A stretch of 64,000 bases of DNA from Cyanobacteria bacterium SBLK (GTDB lineage Bacteria; Cyanobacteriota; Cyanobacteriia; Cyanobacteriales; Spirulinaceae): positions 1 through 64,000 of the forward strand of contig JAGHZQ010000026.1 in the NCBI GenBank assembly GCA_017746715.1, in the 5' to 3' direction. The notes below the pieces were generated by a model that saw nothing but the letters and a program-made list of their open reading frames with translations, ran no database searches and was not told the origin of the DNA. Made by a program: the position numbers and the translations under genes. This document shows, piece after piece, positions 1-7,973 of the stretch (positions are counted from its first letter, which is position 1; every line of letters begins with the position of its first letter).

Positions 1-1992
1 GAAAGGTGCAAAGTCGGCAACCCCTGCTAAAGGTTCGGCGATCGCACCATCTCTGACCCCATTTTGGTTGAGGTCTTCTTCCGGTTCAAACTCCCCATCG
101 CCATTGCTATCCGGCTCTCCTAAGAGATCGATGCGATCGAACAAAACGGGATCGGCATCGCGAAAATCGAGGAAAGGATAGCGATCGCCACCATCGGCAA
201 GATAGCTGAGCGTAATTGCCCGAAATGTGCGATAGCGATCGCCGACGAGTTCCCCCTCTCGCGCAACGATATCAAACTCGCCATCCCCGGTCACGACGAC
301 AGAAAGAACGCGATCGCCCGGTTCGCGATCGGGATCGAAGCTAAACTGCAAACCCCCCACTTGGGGAAATTGGCCGGGGGTTGCACCGGGAGCCGTTCCC
401 GAAACTCCATGTTCGAGGGTTTGTAACAGTTGTTCTGCCGTGAGGGTAATCAAAGTGAGTCCGTTGTTGAAGCGGAGAGAGTTGTTGATATCGAGTTCGG
501 ACACTTCTCCTTCTTCCTTACCTGCTTCTGGGTTGGCTTCTGGGGGCAACAGTTCGAAGTCATCGGGATCGGTGCCGCCGCTTGCTGCATTGATAATCCC
601 GATATTGGAACGGATGCCGCCCCCATTTTTCAAAGCAATCCGCGTCGTTGCATCGATCGCCTTAGCATAGGCAAGATCGGCATCGGCACTGATATCTCCC
701 AAATTGGTTTCTTCTGTGCGGACATAGGCGCGATCGCCTCGCAGGAATACCGTCGTGTTACCAAAAATGTTTCCATCCTGAGTGGCGATGACATCGTGGA
801 GGGCATCGGTAATCGCAACGATATCGGGATCCGGCGTGCCTCCCGTGGCAGTCACGCCCTCGTCGTCGGTGGCGTAGGCTCCGCTAATGTTGGGGTCGAT
901 ACTGTCGGGAATGATGAGACCGTTGGCATCAAAATCAATGACCAAGCGACCGACATAGGTGTAATTGGCTTTCGTGTTGACGACGGCGATGGGGTTGCCA
1001 TCCGCATCGGTTTTGAGAATGGGATAGGGTCCGGCACTCGTATCGCCAGCACGGAGGCGATCGCTTTCATCGGAGAGTAGAATGTGGGATCCTCCGGCAA
1101 CGATAATATCCACATCTCGCAGCCTAGAGGCGAGTTCGTCCTGCTCGATATACAATTGCTGCATGTGAGAGAGAAGAATGATTTTATCGATTCCCGTTGC
1201 GGTTAACTCGTCTACCCCGGCCTGAATATCGGCGGCAAGAGCATCGTAATCTTCGGCATTTTCGGGGAGTACGCTCACGTCACCCGAGGCGGCGATCGCG
1301 GGTAATAACGGCGTTGTTGCTCCCACAATGCCAATCTGTTCGCCGCCAACCGTCGCGATCGCCCATCCCGCTAATTGTCCGGCTTCTAGGGTGTCAATCT
1401 CTTGTCCGTTTTCCGTTACCCGATCTGCCAATTCGGGATCCGTGGCAAAATTTAAGTTGGCACTCAAATAAGGAAACAATGTCCCTTGATAGTCCCCGGA
1501 AGGTCGAATGATGTTGCTGACTTCTTTTGTTCCCAGATCGAAATCGTGGTTGCCAAAGGTAGAGGCTTGGATGCCGAGTCGGTTGTGGATTTCGATATTA
1601 GCGTGACCGATGCCAGCTTTACCGACGGGGGTATCGTTTATACTCGGGTCGCCACTGGCAAACAAGAAGGGACTGGGAATGTAGTTATCCCCAGAGGAAA
1701 GGATCAAGGTGTTGGGATAGTCGTCTTTGAGGGCGTTGAGGACGGCAGAAAAGCGAGGCGCATCCTGCAAGGCTTCTAAGCCGGCTTCAAAGTCGGAGGC
1801 GTGGAGGAGTTGCAGGGTAAAGGTTGTGGCATCCGAGTCGGTCGTGATGACGGATATGCCCAACCCTTTCAAGAAATCGAATAAGTTCCATGCTGCCGCT
1901 GGAGGGACGGCGATATTCAAAAAGAAGGCGATCGCGATCGCAAACATGGCGATCGCTTTCAATATTCGTTGCAACAGGCCATTTAAAAACAT
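1..1992 (-). CDS. Bifunctional metallophosphatase/5'-nucleotidase (UshA-like), 3' end cut by window edge
   Basis: Extracytoplasmic nucleotidase-type phosphoesterase; 664 codons are visible and the gene continues past base 1. The ATG at 1992 has GATGAGG upstream and is followed by a hydrophobic signal-like N-terminus ending near AAAW. The metallophosphatase domain shows LLHASDFEAG (metal-ligand strand, around residue 62) and GNHDFD (around residue 146). The C-terminal 5'-nucleotidase domain shows NGGGIRSN (around residue 450) and then FNNGLTLITLTAEQLLQ. The family normally hydrolyses nucleotides or nucleotide sugars outside the cytoplasm to release phosphate and nucleosides. The last visible part is acidic (an SNGDGEFEPEEDLNQNG stretch resembling a calcium-binding dockerin/EF-like loop). 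It lies downstream of the deiminase genes on the same strand, but a gap of about 315 bp argues for its own promoter. Confidence 0.88.
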   Translation of the reverse strand, partial: MFLNGLLQRILKAIAMFAIAIAFFLNIAVPPAAAWNLFDFLKGLGISVITTDSDATTFTLQLLHASDFEAGLEALQDAPRFSAVLNALKDDYPNTLILSSGDNYIPSPFLFASGDPSINDTPVGKAGIGHANIEIHNRLGIQASTFGNHDFDLGTKEVSNIIRPSGDYQGTLFPYLSANLNFATDPELADRVTENGQEIDTLEAGQLAGWAIATVGGEQIGIVGATTPLLPAIAASGDVSVLPENAEDYDALAADIQAGVDELTATGIDKIILLSHMQQLYIEQDELASRLRDVDIIVAGGSHILLSDESDRLRAGDTSAGPYPILKTDADGNPIAVVNTKANYTYVGRLVIDFDANGLIIPDSIDPNISGAYATDDEGVTATGGTPDPDIVAITDALHDVIATQDGNIFGNTTVFLRGDRAYVRTEETNLGDISADADLAYAKAIDATTRIALKNGGGIRSNIGIINAASGGTDPDDFELLPPEANPEAGKEEGEVSELDINNSLRFNNGLTLITLTAEQLLQTLEHGVSGTAPGATPGQFPQVGGLQFSFDPDREPGDRVLSVVVTGDGEFDIVAREGELVGDRYRTFRAITLSYLADGGDRYPFLDFRDADPVLFDRIDLLGEPDSNGDGEFEPEEDLNQNGVRDGAIAEPLAGVADFAPF

Positions 1993-2308
1993 GGGTAAAA
2001 CCTCATCAAAAAGAAGGTTGACAAAATTAGGATTTTGCAATTAACCACGCCTAGTATAAGCACGAATCCTCTATTTGGAAAAGTTGCCGAACTTAAAAAT
2101 ATGTTGAATTTTGTTAGATTCTCGCTTTTTGACTGAATATCAAATCCGGATAATTGTCCGAACTGCTGGGAATCCTATCAAACATGGGGCGATCGCGCTG
2201 CCATATTGACAAACGCGATCGCCCTTTAATTATCTCGGTTTTTCATCGCTGCTGACGAACGAGTTTAATCGATAACTGCGATCGCTACAGGCCAAAACCT
2301 TTCACTGA

Positions 2309-3802
2309 TTACGATTCTCCACGAGATAAAACTTGGGTGGTACAATGAGCGGCTCCGTATCCAAGTTTCAGATTGTCAAAGGGGATCTCTTCTACCGTTA
2401 GCCCTGCATTCCTCAGATCTTCTAGATAGTCTGGATAGTATGGGTTCTCATCAGATCCCTCTACAACAGCAATTACGCCTTCTTCCAGAGTGAGAAAGTT
2501 AATGCCATAATCTTCTTGATTTTTGACTGAGACTGGAATGATGTTTTCAAAGCCTGCGTCGCTGAGTACGTCTATAAATTCTAGATATTCATTGTCTGTT
2601 CGCAGACAATACTCACCATGCGTCCAACCAGAACAAGAATCCACATTGCGCTCCCAGACATCAGCCGTTAAGCACTTGTCTACAACACCGTCATCCGTTT
2701 CAACTTCGCTACAGTCTACACCGGGAACGATCCCAGCGGGAAAGCGATCTTCAACGAGAACGGCTGTTGTTGGACTCGCAATATTAAAATAGGTGTCTAG
2801 ATGCATTTCCTGCTGGTTTTGCCACAGATCCTTGACAACAACCACTTCTTGAACATTCGCACCAAAAACATCTTCCTCTGCGTCTAGCATCTCGTAGATC
2901 GCTTCATAAGTTGTCCGTGCACCCTGACCGATAAAAACGCGCTCCCCAGCTGGAATAAAATCACCTCCCTCTAAGACAGACCGATCTCCCGTTATCGTAT
3001 AGATTGGAGTAATGTTTAAATCGTCCAGAACCACCTCGATGATTTTCGTTTCGTTTGCACGCTGCGAATCGCTCATCTTACCGACAACGACACCATTAGC
3101 AGTTGTAATCATCTGATCGCGGGTGAAATACATATTCATCAGAGGGTCTATCTGATATTCTGCGACGACATTATAAGACCCTTCGCCACAGTTTGCATAG
3201 TTGTCACTTGGATCGGTGCACGCCAATGATTTGATTTGAGCTTGGTTCAGAACCATCCAAACTAGTATAGATGGATCTGTTGTCATTAGGGTGTCTAAAT
3301 TCCTTCGAAAATAATCTTTTTGTTCTTCGCACGCCTCCGAATCTTCAAAACTCATCTCCACTACACTGTCATCCATATCCACACAATCAAAGTCATCTAA
3401 TCCCAGAGTTGTGACTAAATCACGTAAGGTGCCGGGATTTTGACGCAGAACGCGAGCAACTTGAAGGACTTCAATATCGCGATCTTTCAGCTTTTGTACG
3501 TATTGAATATGTTCCTTAGCTGCCTGCTTGGTATTGAATGGCTCTTCAAATAAAGCCGCTTCTGGATGGAGTATGCCAGCAAATAGCTCATTTCGGGGGG
3601 TATGTACCAAGATTGTTTGAGCGGTATCCCACTCTGCGGCGGAGCCTGGTGTAATCTGCCCTTGTTGAACTGGGTTAATCAAACTATTCTCTCGCGCGCT
3701 GGCAGGAAGAGCATTCCAGAACAGGCTCGAGGCAAGGATTAACATAGCGGCTGCAAAGGCTACAACCCTAGTTAAACGATTCAATACATCAGGCACGGGC
3801 AT
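2309..3802 (-). CDS. Secreted arginine deiminase-like (ArcA/guanidino-group-modifying superfamily) protein
   Basis: 497 residues. I start at the ATG at 3802 because GAAGGAGA sits just upstream; a GTG 15 bases earlier lacks a site. Residues 1-40 are a signal peptide (basic, hydrophobic AAAMLILASSLFWNA, then PASARE). The order of motifs follows arginine deiminase: ILVHTPRNEL, YFTRD (Asp), QRANET (Arg), LEGGD (Glu), MHLDTYF (His and Asp) and the C-terminal AAHC with the nucleophile Cys. In bacterial ArcA the segment before the Cys reads RGRGGGHC and carries an Arg that binds the substrate carboxylate; here it is KLGYGAAHC. The substrate may therefore differ from free arginine. Several extra cysteines between residues about 115 and 410 fit disulfides outside the cytoplasm. 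It would act in the periplasm or be secreted, converting a guanidino group to a ureido group plus ammonia. Confidence 0.8.
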   Translation of the reverse strand: MPVPDVLNRLTRVVAFAAAMLILASSLFWNALPASARENSLINPVQQGQITPGSAAEWDTAQTILVHTPRNELFAGILHPEAALFEEPFNTKQAAKEHIQYVQKLKDRDIEVLQVARVLRQNPGTLRDLVTTLGLDDFDCVDMDDSVVEMSFEDSEACEEQKDYFRRNLDTLMTTDPSILVWMVLNQAQIKSLACTDPSDNYANCGEGSYNVVAEYQIDPLMNMYFTRDQMITTANGVVVGKMSDSQRANETKIIEVVLDDLNITPIYTITGDRSVLEGGDFIPAGERVFIGQGARTTYEAIYEMLDAEEDVFGANVQEVVVVKDLWQNQQEMHLDTYFNIASPTTAVLVEDRFPAGIVPGVDCSEVETDDGVVDKCLTADVWERNVDSCSGWTHGEYCLRTDNEYLEFIDVLSDAGFENIIPVSVKNQEDYGINFLTLEEGVIAVVEGSDENPYYPDYLEDLRNAGLTVEEIPFDNLKLGYGAAHCTTQVLSRGES

Positions 3803-4393
3803 AATTGTCTCCTTCACGGGTATTCAACAGAGTTAATAAATTGTTCTTAAGTTCTGAAGCGCCCCATCTAGGCGCGAATAAGTGAGCAAACGTACTGACG
3901 GGATAAAACAGTTTATGGATCAGTTCAAACTTCGCTCAAACAAAACTATATTTCACTATGGTGTTAATGTCAATATATAAGTTTAAAAATATTGAGAATA
4001 AGAGAATATGTTTCTTTTTGTTAACGTACCCAAATAATTTATACTAAAGTAATATGAAAATCTGGTAATAGATAAAAATTCAATTTGATACCTTGATTGT
4101 GTGCTATTCTCAATCATTATCAACTTAAGAGATCTCTCCGATAATTAGGGTAAAACCCTGATGATGCCTTGCCTAAACTTGAATCTCTGGAGAGGTCTAA
4201 TCCAGAAAAACAGATGAAACGCTTTTTAAACAGCTTTCAATCTTTACCGTCCGTACAACTGGTTTTGATGGCGTATCCGGTAGCGATCGCATTGACTCTT
4301 CTATCAGATGCGATCGCGCTGGCTAACCGAGAATCATGAGGGTGCGATCGCAAAAGCAATTCACACTCAACGGACTCCACTTTAAGACATTGA
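3803..4393. other. AT-rich intergenic region between two deiminase genes
   Basis: About 590 bp with no strong gene. The part next to the secreted deiminase (3840-4120) is very AT-rich and should hold its promoter. A short plus-strand reading frame at 4214-4339 is listed separately. Confidence 0.5.
4214..4339 (+). CDS. Possible 41-residue hydrophobic small protein
   Basis: Reads MKRFLNSFQSLPSVQLVLM and continues through a hydrophobic stretch (YPVAIALTLL) to a stop at 4339, so a single membrane segment is possible. GGAGAGG lies about 17 bases before the ATG, rather far for a ribosome site. No family recognised; it could be chance coding around two HIP1 sites. Confidence 0.22.
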   Translation: MKRFLNSFQSLPSVQLVLMAYPVAIALTLLSDAIALANRES

Positions 4394-5791
4394 TTACCGC
4401 TTGGGTACAACTCGTTGAGTTAAACTCTTCAACCAGTTATCCACAATTTCTCGGGGAACGCTACGGGTGCGACAGTGAAGCGCGTCAGTCCCCAACCAAG
4501 GCAGTTCGGGTTTACCGATAATGCCAACAACCGTGTAGTCACTACCCAGTGCCCCTCGGTAGGCCTCGAGCGCATTCTCATCGTCTTCTGCGTGGTCTCC
4601 TCCTACGATAGGAACATAGACATAGTTGTTGAGAATGAGGCTATTGGTATAAGGAGCAGTAGTCGGCTCGATGTCATAGAGCCCCGTAGTCGAGCGACCG
4701 ATGAGGATATTCGGGCAGAACACTCGAGTGACATGAAAGCCCTGCTCTTCAAAAAAGTCCGCAATGTCATCGTATGCGTCATTAATCTTCCTGTTTGGCG
4801 ACTCGGCAATGATAATCTTGTCATCAGCAAGAAATTTAGCCCAGCAGTCGATATGCCCGATGTAGGTTCCCGAGGGATCGGTGATGACGTGATACTTCGT
4901 GGTTCCCATAAAGCGATTGAACTGCCCCAGAATGTATTTCATCCGATCTTCAATGGTACTGGAGCTGGGATTATCTTCGTTTTCACGTTGATCGTCCACG
5001 GGAAGCTCATTTTGGGTAGCTACTAAATAGGAAGAGGCAACAACATTATTTGAAGTAGACATGTAGTTGCCACCAACATTAAGAAGCCCTGTATTGTACC
5101 AATTATGATCCTTAATAGGAGCGAGTTTTTGCCTGCCCCATCGTGCCTCATTCCACGCTCGAATGGGGACATTGAGATAATCGGAAAATTTAGTGGCAGC
5201 GTAGTCATCGTTAGGCCGAAAAATGCCCCCACCACCTTCTAGGAAAACATCTTCAGATCCTTGTACCAACCCTACAGAACCTCCTCCCAGAGAGGTATAG
5301 AGATGCTTGGCAATACCAAAGTAACCTGTTGTCTCATTCTTGACCCACCAAGGTCCATAATCTCGCGTCCAGTAACTATCTGTGTCCCATAAAACAAAGT
5401 GGATTAAATTGGGATCGAAATCAAGCTCTTCAGCTTCTGCTGTTGCCCTTAGATCGGCAATCACTTCACTTCGTTGAGAAAAATCGGCGCACAAGATAAA
5501 GATATGAACCGGCTCGCGATCGCCATTATTGACTTGCTGCATGCGGACAATCAAGTCGTTGGGAATCCCAAAGGTGCGCGCTCCGGATGGTGGCAATTGA
5601 ACCTGTGAAGTGGTCTCGGTTCCGGGATAGGCAATTAAAACACCTCCCATCTCCTCATATTCGGCAACGGCTCTTACTGGAGATTCTCCCTCAGATTCAT
5701 ATGTCTCGATTTTATCGGGAGCCTTGCATCGAGTTAATTTCTTGAACAAAGATGCTAGTTCGCCTGGGTGTAGTTTGCGATGATTCAACAT
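4394..5791 (-). CDS. Peptidyl-arginine deiminase (PPAD/agmatine deiminase family)
   Basis: 465 residues; ATG at 5791 with AAAAAGGT upstream. The fold family (PF04371 type) is shown by TRDYGPW (catalytic Asp), HIDCWAKF (catalytic His and Asp), YTNSLILNN (Asn) and DALHCRTRSVP (nucleophile Cys). The Asp-His-Asn-Cys set with an ALHCRT context is closer to the Porphyromonas gingivalis peptidyl-arginine deiminase than to agmatine deiminases, whose Cys motif normally reads GNIHC. The expected reaction is hydrolysis of a guanidino group (peptidyl-arginine or a small guanidine) to a ureido group plus ammonia. No signal peptide is visible, so this copy looks cytoplasmic, unlike the neighbouring ArcA-like protein. 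It lies 325 bp downstream of the pyruvoyl decarboxylase on the same strand. Confidence 0.85.
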   Translation of the reverse strand: MLNHRKLHPGELASLFKKLTRCKAPDKIETYESEGESPVRAVAEYEEMGGVLIAYPGTETTSQVQLPPSGARTFGIPNDLIVRMQQVNNGDREPVHIFILCADFSQRSEVIADLRATAEAEELDFDPNLIHFVLWDTDSYWTRDYGPWWVKNETTGYFGIAKHLYTSLGGGSVGLVQGSEDVFLEGGGGIFRPNDDYAATKFSDYLNVPIRAWNEARWGRQKLAPIKDHNWYNTGLLNVGGNYMSTSNNVVASSYLVATQNELPVDDQRENEDNPSSSTIEDRMKYILGQFNRFMGTTKYHVITDPSGTYIGHIDCWAKFLADDKIIIAESPNRKINDAYDDIADFFEEQGFHVTRVFCPNILIGRSTTGLYDIEPTTAPYTNSLILNNYVYVPIVGGDHAEDDENALEAYRGALGSDYTVVGIIGKPELPWLGTDALHCRTRSVPREIVDNWLKSLTQRVVPKR

Positions 5792-6116
5792 GAGTTACCT
5801 TTTTAGAGTGACAATTGACTTAGATTAAAACTTTTGATCGATTAATGGAGTACAAATAAAATTCGATACCCCGTTAAACTTTAAGGTATCTCTTACTATT
5901 CATAACTGTCAAGTTCTTTTTTAAATACTACGATCGTTCAAACAATGACATTAAAGAACCTTATGAGTTCAGTAGGGCGAGATCTCTAACCTACTTATCA
6001 ACATCCGAACAGCGATCGCACTATTGAGTATAAAACTAAAAAAAGGAAGAGCGATCGCGATTCTGAATAGTGTCGGGAAAGACAGAGGAGAAGCGATCGC
6101 CAGGCAGACGAGGAAT
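5792..6116. other. Intergenic region with a dispersed repeat
   Basis: 325 bp between the pyruvoyl decarboxylase stop and the PPAD-like start. The half near 5800-5960 is AT-rich and is the likely promoter area for the PPAD-like gene. The rest is dominated by the 60-bp repeat at 6041-6100. Confidence 0.5.
6041..6100 (+). repeat. 60-bp HIP1-bounded dispersed repeat, copy 1
   Basis: Aligns without gaps to 25931-25990, both ending in GCGATCGC and sharing a central TTCTGAAT and TCGGGAAAGA. Both sit between genes and translate to the same short peptide pattern (AIAILN..GKDRG.AIA), which produces spurious small reading frames. Confidence 0.7.
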
Positions 6117-7274
6117 TCACTCAGATCGAAACGAAACCCGATGCAAGAAATCATTGCTTTTGGATTGTCTCAACTTCCCGACTCCTTCATCGGGATTCAA
6201 CAGAAAGCCAATTTGTTGACCTTGCAGGAGATTGAGTGAGGGAAATCGACCGGCTTCAAACAGCAGAATATTCAAAGAGCCGCCATACTGGAAATAGCCG
6301 ATCGCTTCCCCTTTCGCGATCGCGATCGGTTGGGTGTCGGTGACGTGCTTGAACTTGTCGCGAAACACCACTGAAGCAATGGTCGTCAGTCCTACAGGAA
6401 CAACCCCAACATGACCGTAACGCTCTGTTTTGATGACCAGATAGCCCCGACGAAAACGCTCGAAGGCAACACCAAAATACTCGCCGGAAACATCTTCCTT
6501 GGCCTCAACAACCTTGCCAGACACGGGAGCGTGGTAGTGGTGATAAGAATGGGGCTTGAGAATGCAAAAAACAGCCGTACCGCCATCAAAATACCGCATG
6601 TACTGGGAGTCATTTAATAGCTCCCTCACATTCAAATAGGAGGTCTTGACGAGAAATTTAGTATCCTGCGTCAGGTTCTCAACTGTATAAATCATGCAAT
6701 CTGCCGGAGCTACCACAACCGAATCGTCCTCTGGCGATGCGATCGCTCTCGCATCGGGTTTGATTTTGCGGCTAAAAAACTGATTGAAATTGTTAAAGCC
6801 GTAATGTCCTGCCGGATTGGTCGGTTCTGGGATAATATACTGTTGCGAAACCTTGTGAATTCCACCGAGATCCTCAACCCAAGCATGAATTAAGGCCGCA
6901 CTCTCGGGAGAATCGAAGTATTCCCCCCGTATGGCGACAAAGTGTTTGGTCATTTCATAACCCGCCCCTTTGGTAACAAAGGCCCGTCCATACTCGTTCT
7001 GGTAATACAGCCAGCCGAACTTGCGGATGTAATCCAAACCCGTTGGCATTTCGGGAAGCCAAGCATACCATTCGTCAAAGAACGAGCACAGATCGTCGAT
7101 GCTTTTGTTTCTCCAGTCATATCGAATATCGCGATCGGTGTCTTCTGGAATGGGTTTGACATTTTCTATGGCTGCATCGAAGAAGGTTCGAAACCCTCGA
7201 TAGTCATCGCGATACCATTGACGCACCCGAGCGGTAAACTCTTTTATGGTTTGCGGGGCTGTTTCTGCTGACAT
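6117..7274 (-). CDS. Pyruvoyl-dependent decarboxylase, phosphatidylserine decarboxylase family (PsiD-like)
   Basis: 385 residues from the ATG at 7274, which has AAAGGAGAAG just upstream; an upstream in-frame extension has no ribosome site. The C-terminal PSD domain shows APADCMI (Asp about 192), KPHSYHHYHAP (His about 248) and GGSLNILLFEAG, where autocatalytic cleavage before Ser about 333 would leave a pyruvoyl group on a small alpha chain of about 53 residues. A long N-terminal helical part (about 1-150, rich in W, Y and F) precedes it, as in PSD-family enzymes that act on soluble amino acids (fungal tryptophan decarboxylase PsiD). There is no membrane anchor. I infer an amino-acid rather than a phospholipid substrate from this architecture and from the neighbours: 38 bp after the small helical protein and in line with the PLP decarboxylase. 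Confidence 0.82.
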   Translation of the reverse strand: MSAETAPQTIKEFTARVRQWYRDDYRGFRTFFDAAIENVKPIPEDTDRDIRYDWRNKSIDDLCSFFDEWYAWLPEMPTGLDYIRKFGWLYYQNEYGRAFVTKGAGYEMTKHFVAIRGEYFDSPESAALIHAWVEDLGGIHKVSQQYIIPEPTNPAGHYGFNNFNQFFSRKIKPDARAIASPEDDSVVVAPADCMIYTVENLTQDTKFLVKTSYLNVRELLNDSQYMRYFDGGTAVFCILKPHSYHHYHAPVSGKVVEAKEDVSGEYFGVAFERFRRGYLVIKTERYGHVGVVPVGLTTIASVVFRDKFKHVTDTQPIAIAKGEAIGYFQYGGSLNILLFEAGRFPSLNLLQGQQIGFLLNPDEGVGKLRQSKSNDFLHRVSFRSE

Positions 7275-7312
7275 GCACTTCTCCTTTTTTTTCAAGTGAT
7301 GGACTGACCGGC

Positions 7313-7804
7313 TCAAACACCTCCAGGCTCGGGCAGGGGATACTGTAACTCGGCAATCATGGCCTCGAGGGAAGCCGCATTCGGCCCGGTACTTTCTAGC
7401 TCCAACCACGTGAGAATGGCAGTCTCGTGCTGAATCATCGATTTCGTTACCTCTCGATCTTCGGGAGGAGCAGCGAGATCTATCTCCTGAAACCGATCCA
7501 AAAATGCCTCAACCGTGGGCTTTGTTATCGTTGCAAACTCCGCAAAGGTCGCCGAATTTTGATAGTCTGCCACTGCATCGTCTACATCGCTCAAATCCAT
7601 ATCCTCCAAAAGTGTCATCCCGTATTTGTAGAGAAACGGTCGCAAGCGTGCTTTGGTTTCCGTCTCCAGTTGCAACAGCGTATCGAAATGATAGCGATCG
7701 CGATCGTTCTTCGCCACCGCAATCAATGCCAAAGCCCAAGCCTCGCCAAAAATTTCGCTTTCGTAAAGCTCCCGAATTGCCTCCGGGTATGCTACATCGG
7801 CCAT
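7313..7804 (-). CDS. Small all-helical protein, possibly ferritin-like
   Basis: 163 residues, ATG at 7804 behind GAGGAGAA. It appears entirely helical with acidic and His-containing helices: ELYESEIFGEAWALAL near the start, YHFDTLLQLETETKARL in the middle, and HETAILTWLELE near residue 130. The spacing of Glu and His residues is reminiscent of ferritin-like four-helix bundles, some of which are diiron oxidases, but I cannot trace a complete ExxH set. It sits between the two decarboxylase genes (170 bp after one, 38 bp before the other), so it is probably co-transcribed and works in the same pathway, as an oxidase, a sulfur/iron carrier or a structural partner. Confidence 0.72.
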   Translation of the reverse strand: MADVAYPEAIRELYESEIFGEAWALALIAVAKNDRDRYHFDTLLQLETETKARLRPFLYKYGMTLLEDMDLSDVDDAVADYQNSATFAEFATITKPTVEAFLDRFQEIDLAAPPEDREVTKSMIQHETAILTWLELESTGPNAASLEAMIAELQYPLPEPGGV

Positions 7805-7973
7805 GATGTTCTCCTCTGAAATAACTTAAGATCTCGCACCATTCGTTATTGCACCCATAGCAGTTTGCAGAGATCGGGTTGACGCAAAAGAACGCCATGC
7901 GATCGCGGTTTTCAGCACGACAACCCAACCATTTTTCGCCCTCGAGGGATAACGAGGAGCGAAACAGTCACTT

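Noticed and set aside
430-1080. Long plus-strand reading frame of 216 codons
   Set aside because: It is antisense to the 5'-nucleotidase, whose motifs (NGGGIRSN and others) are clear on the minus strand.
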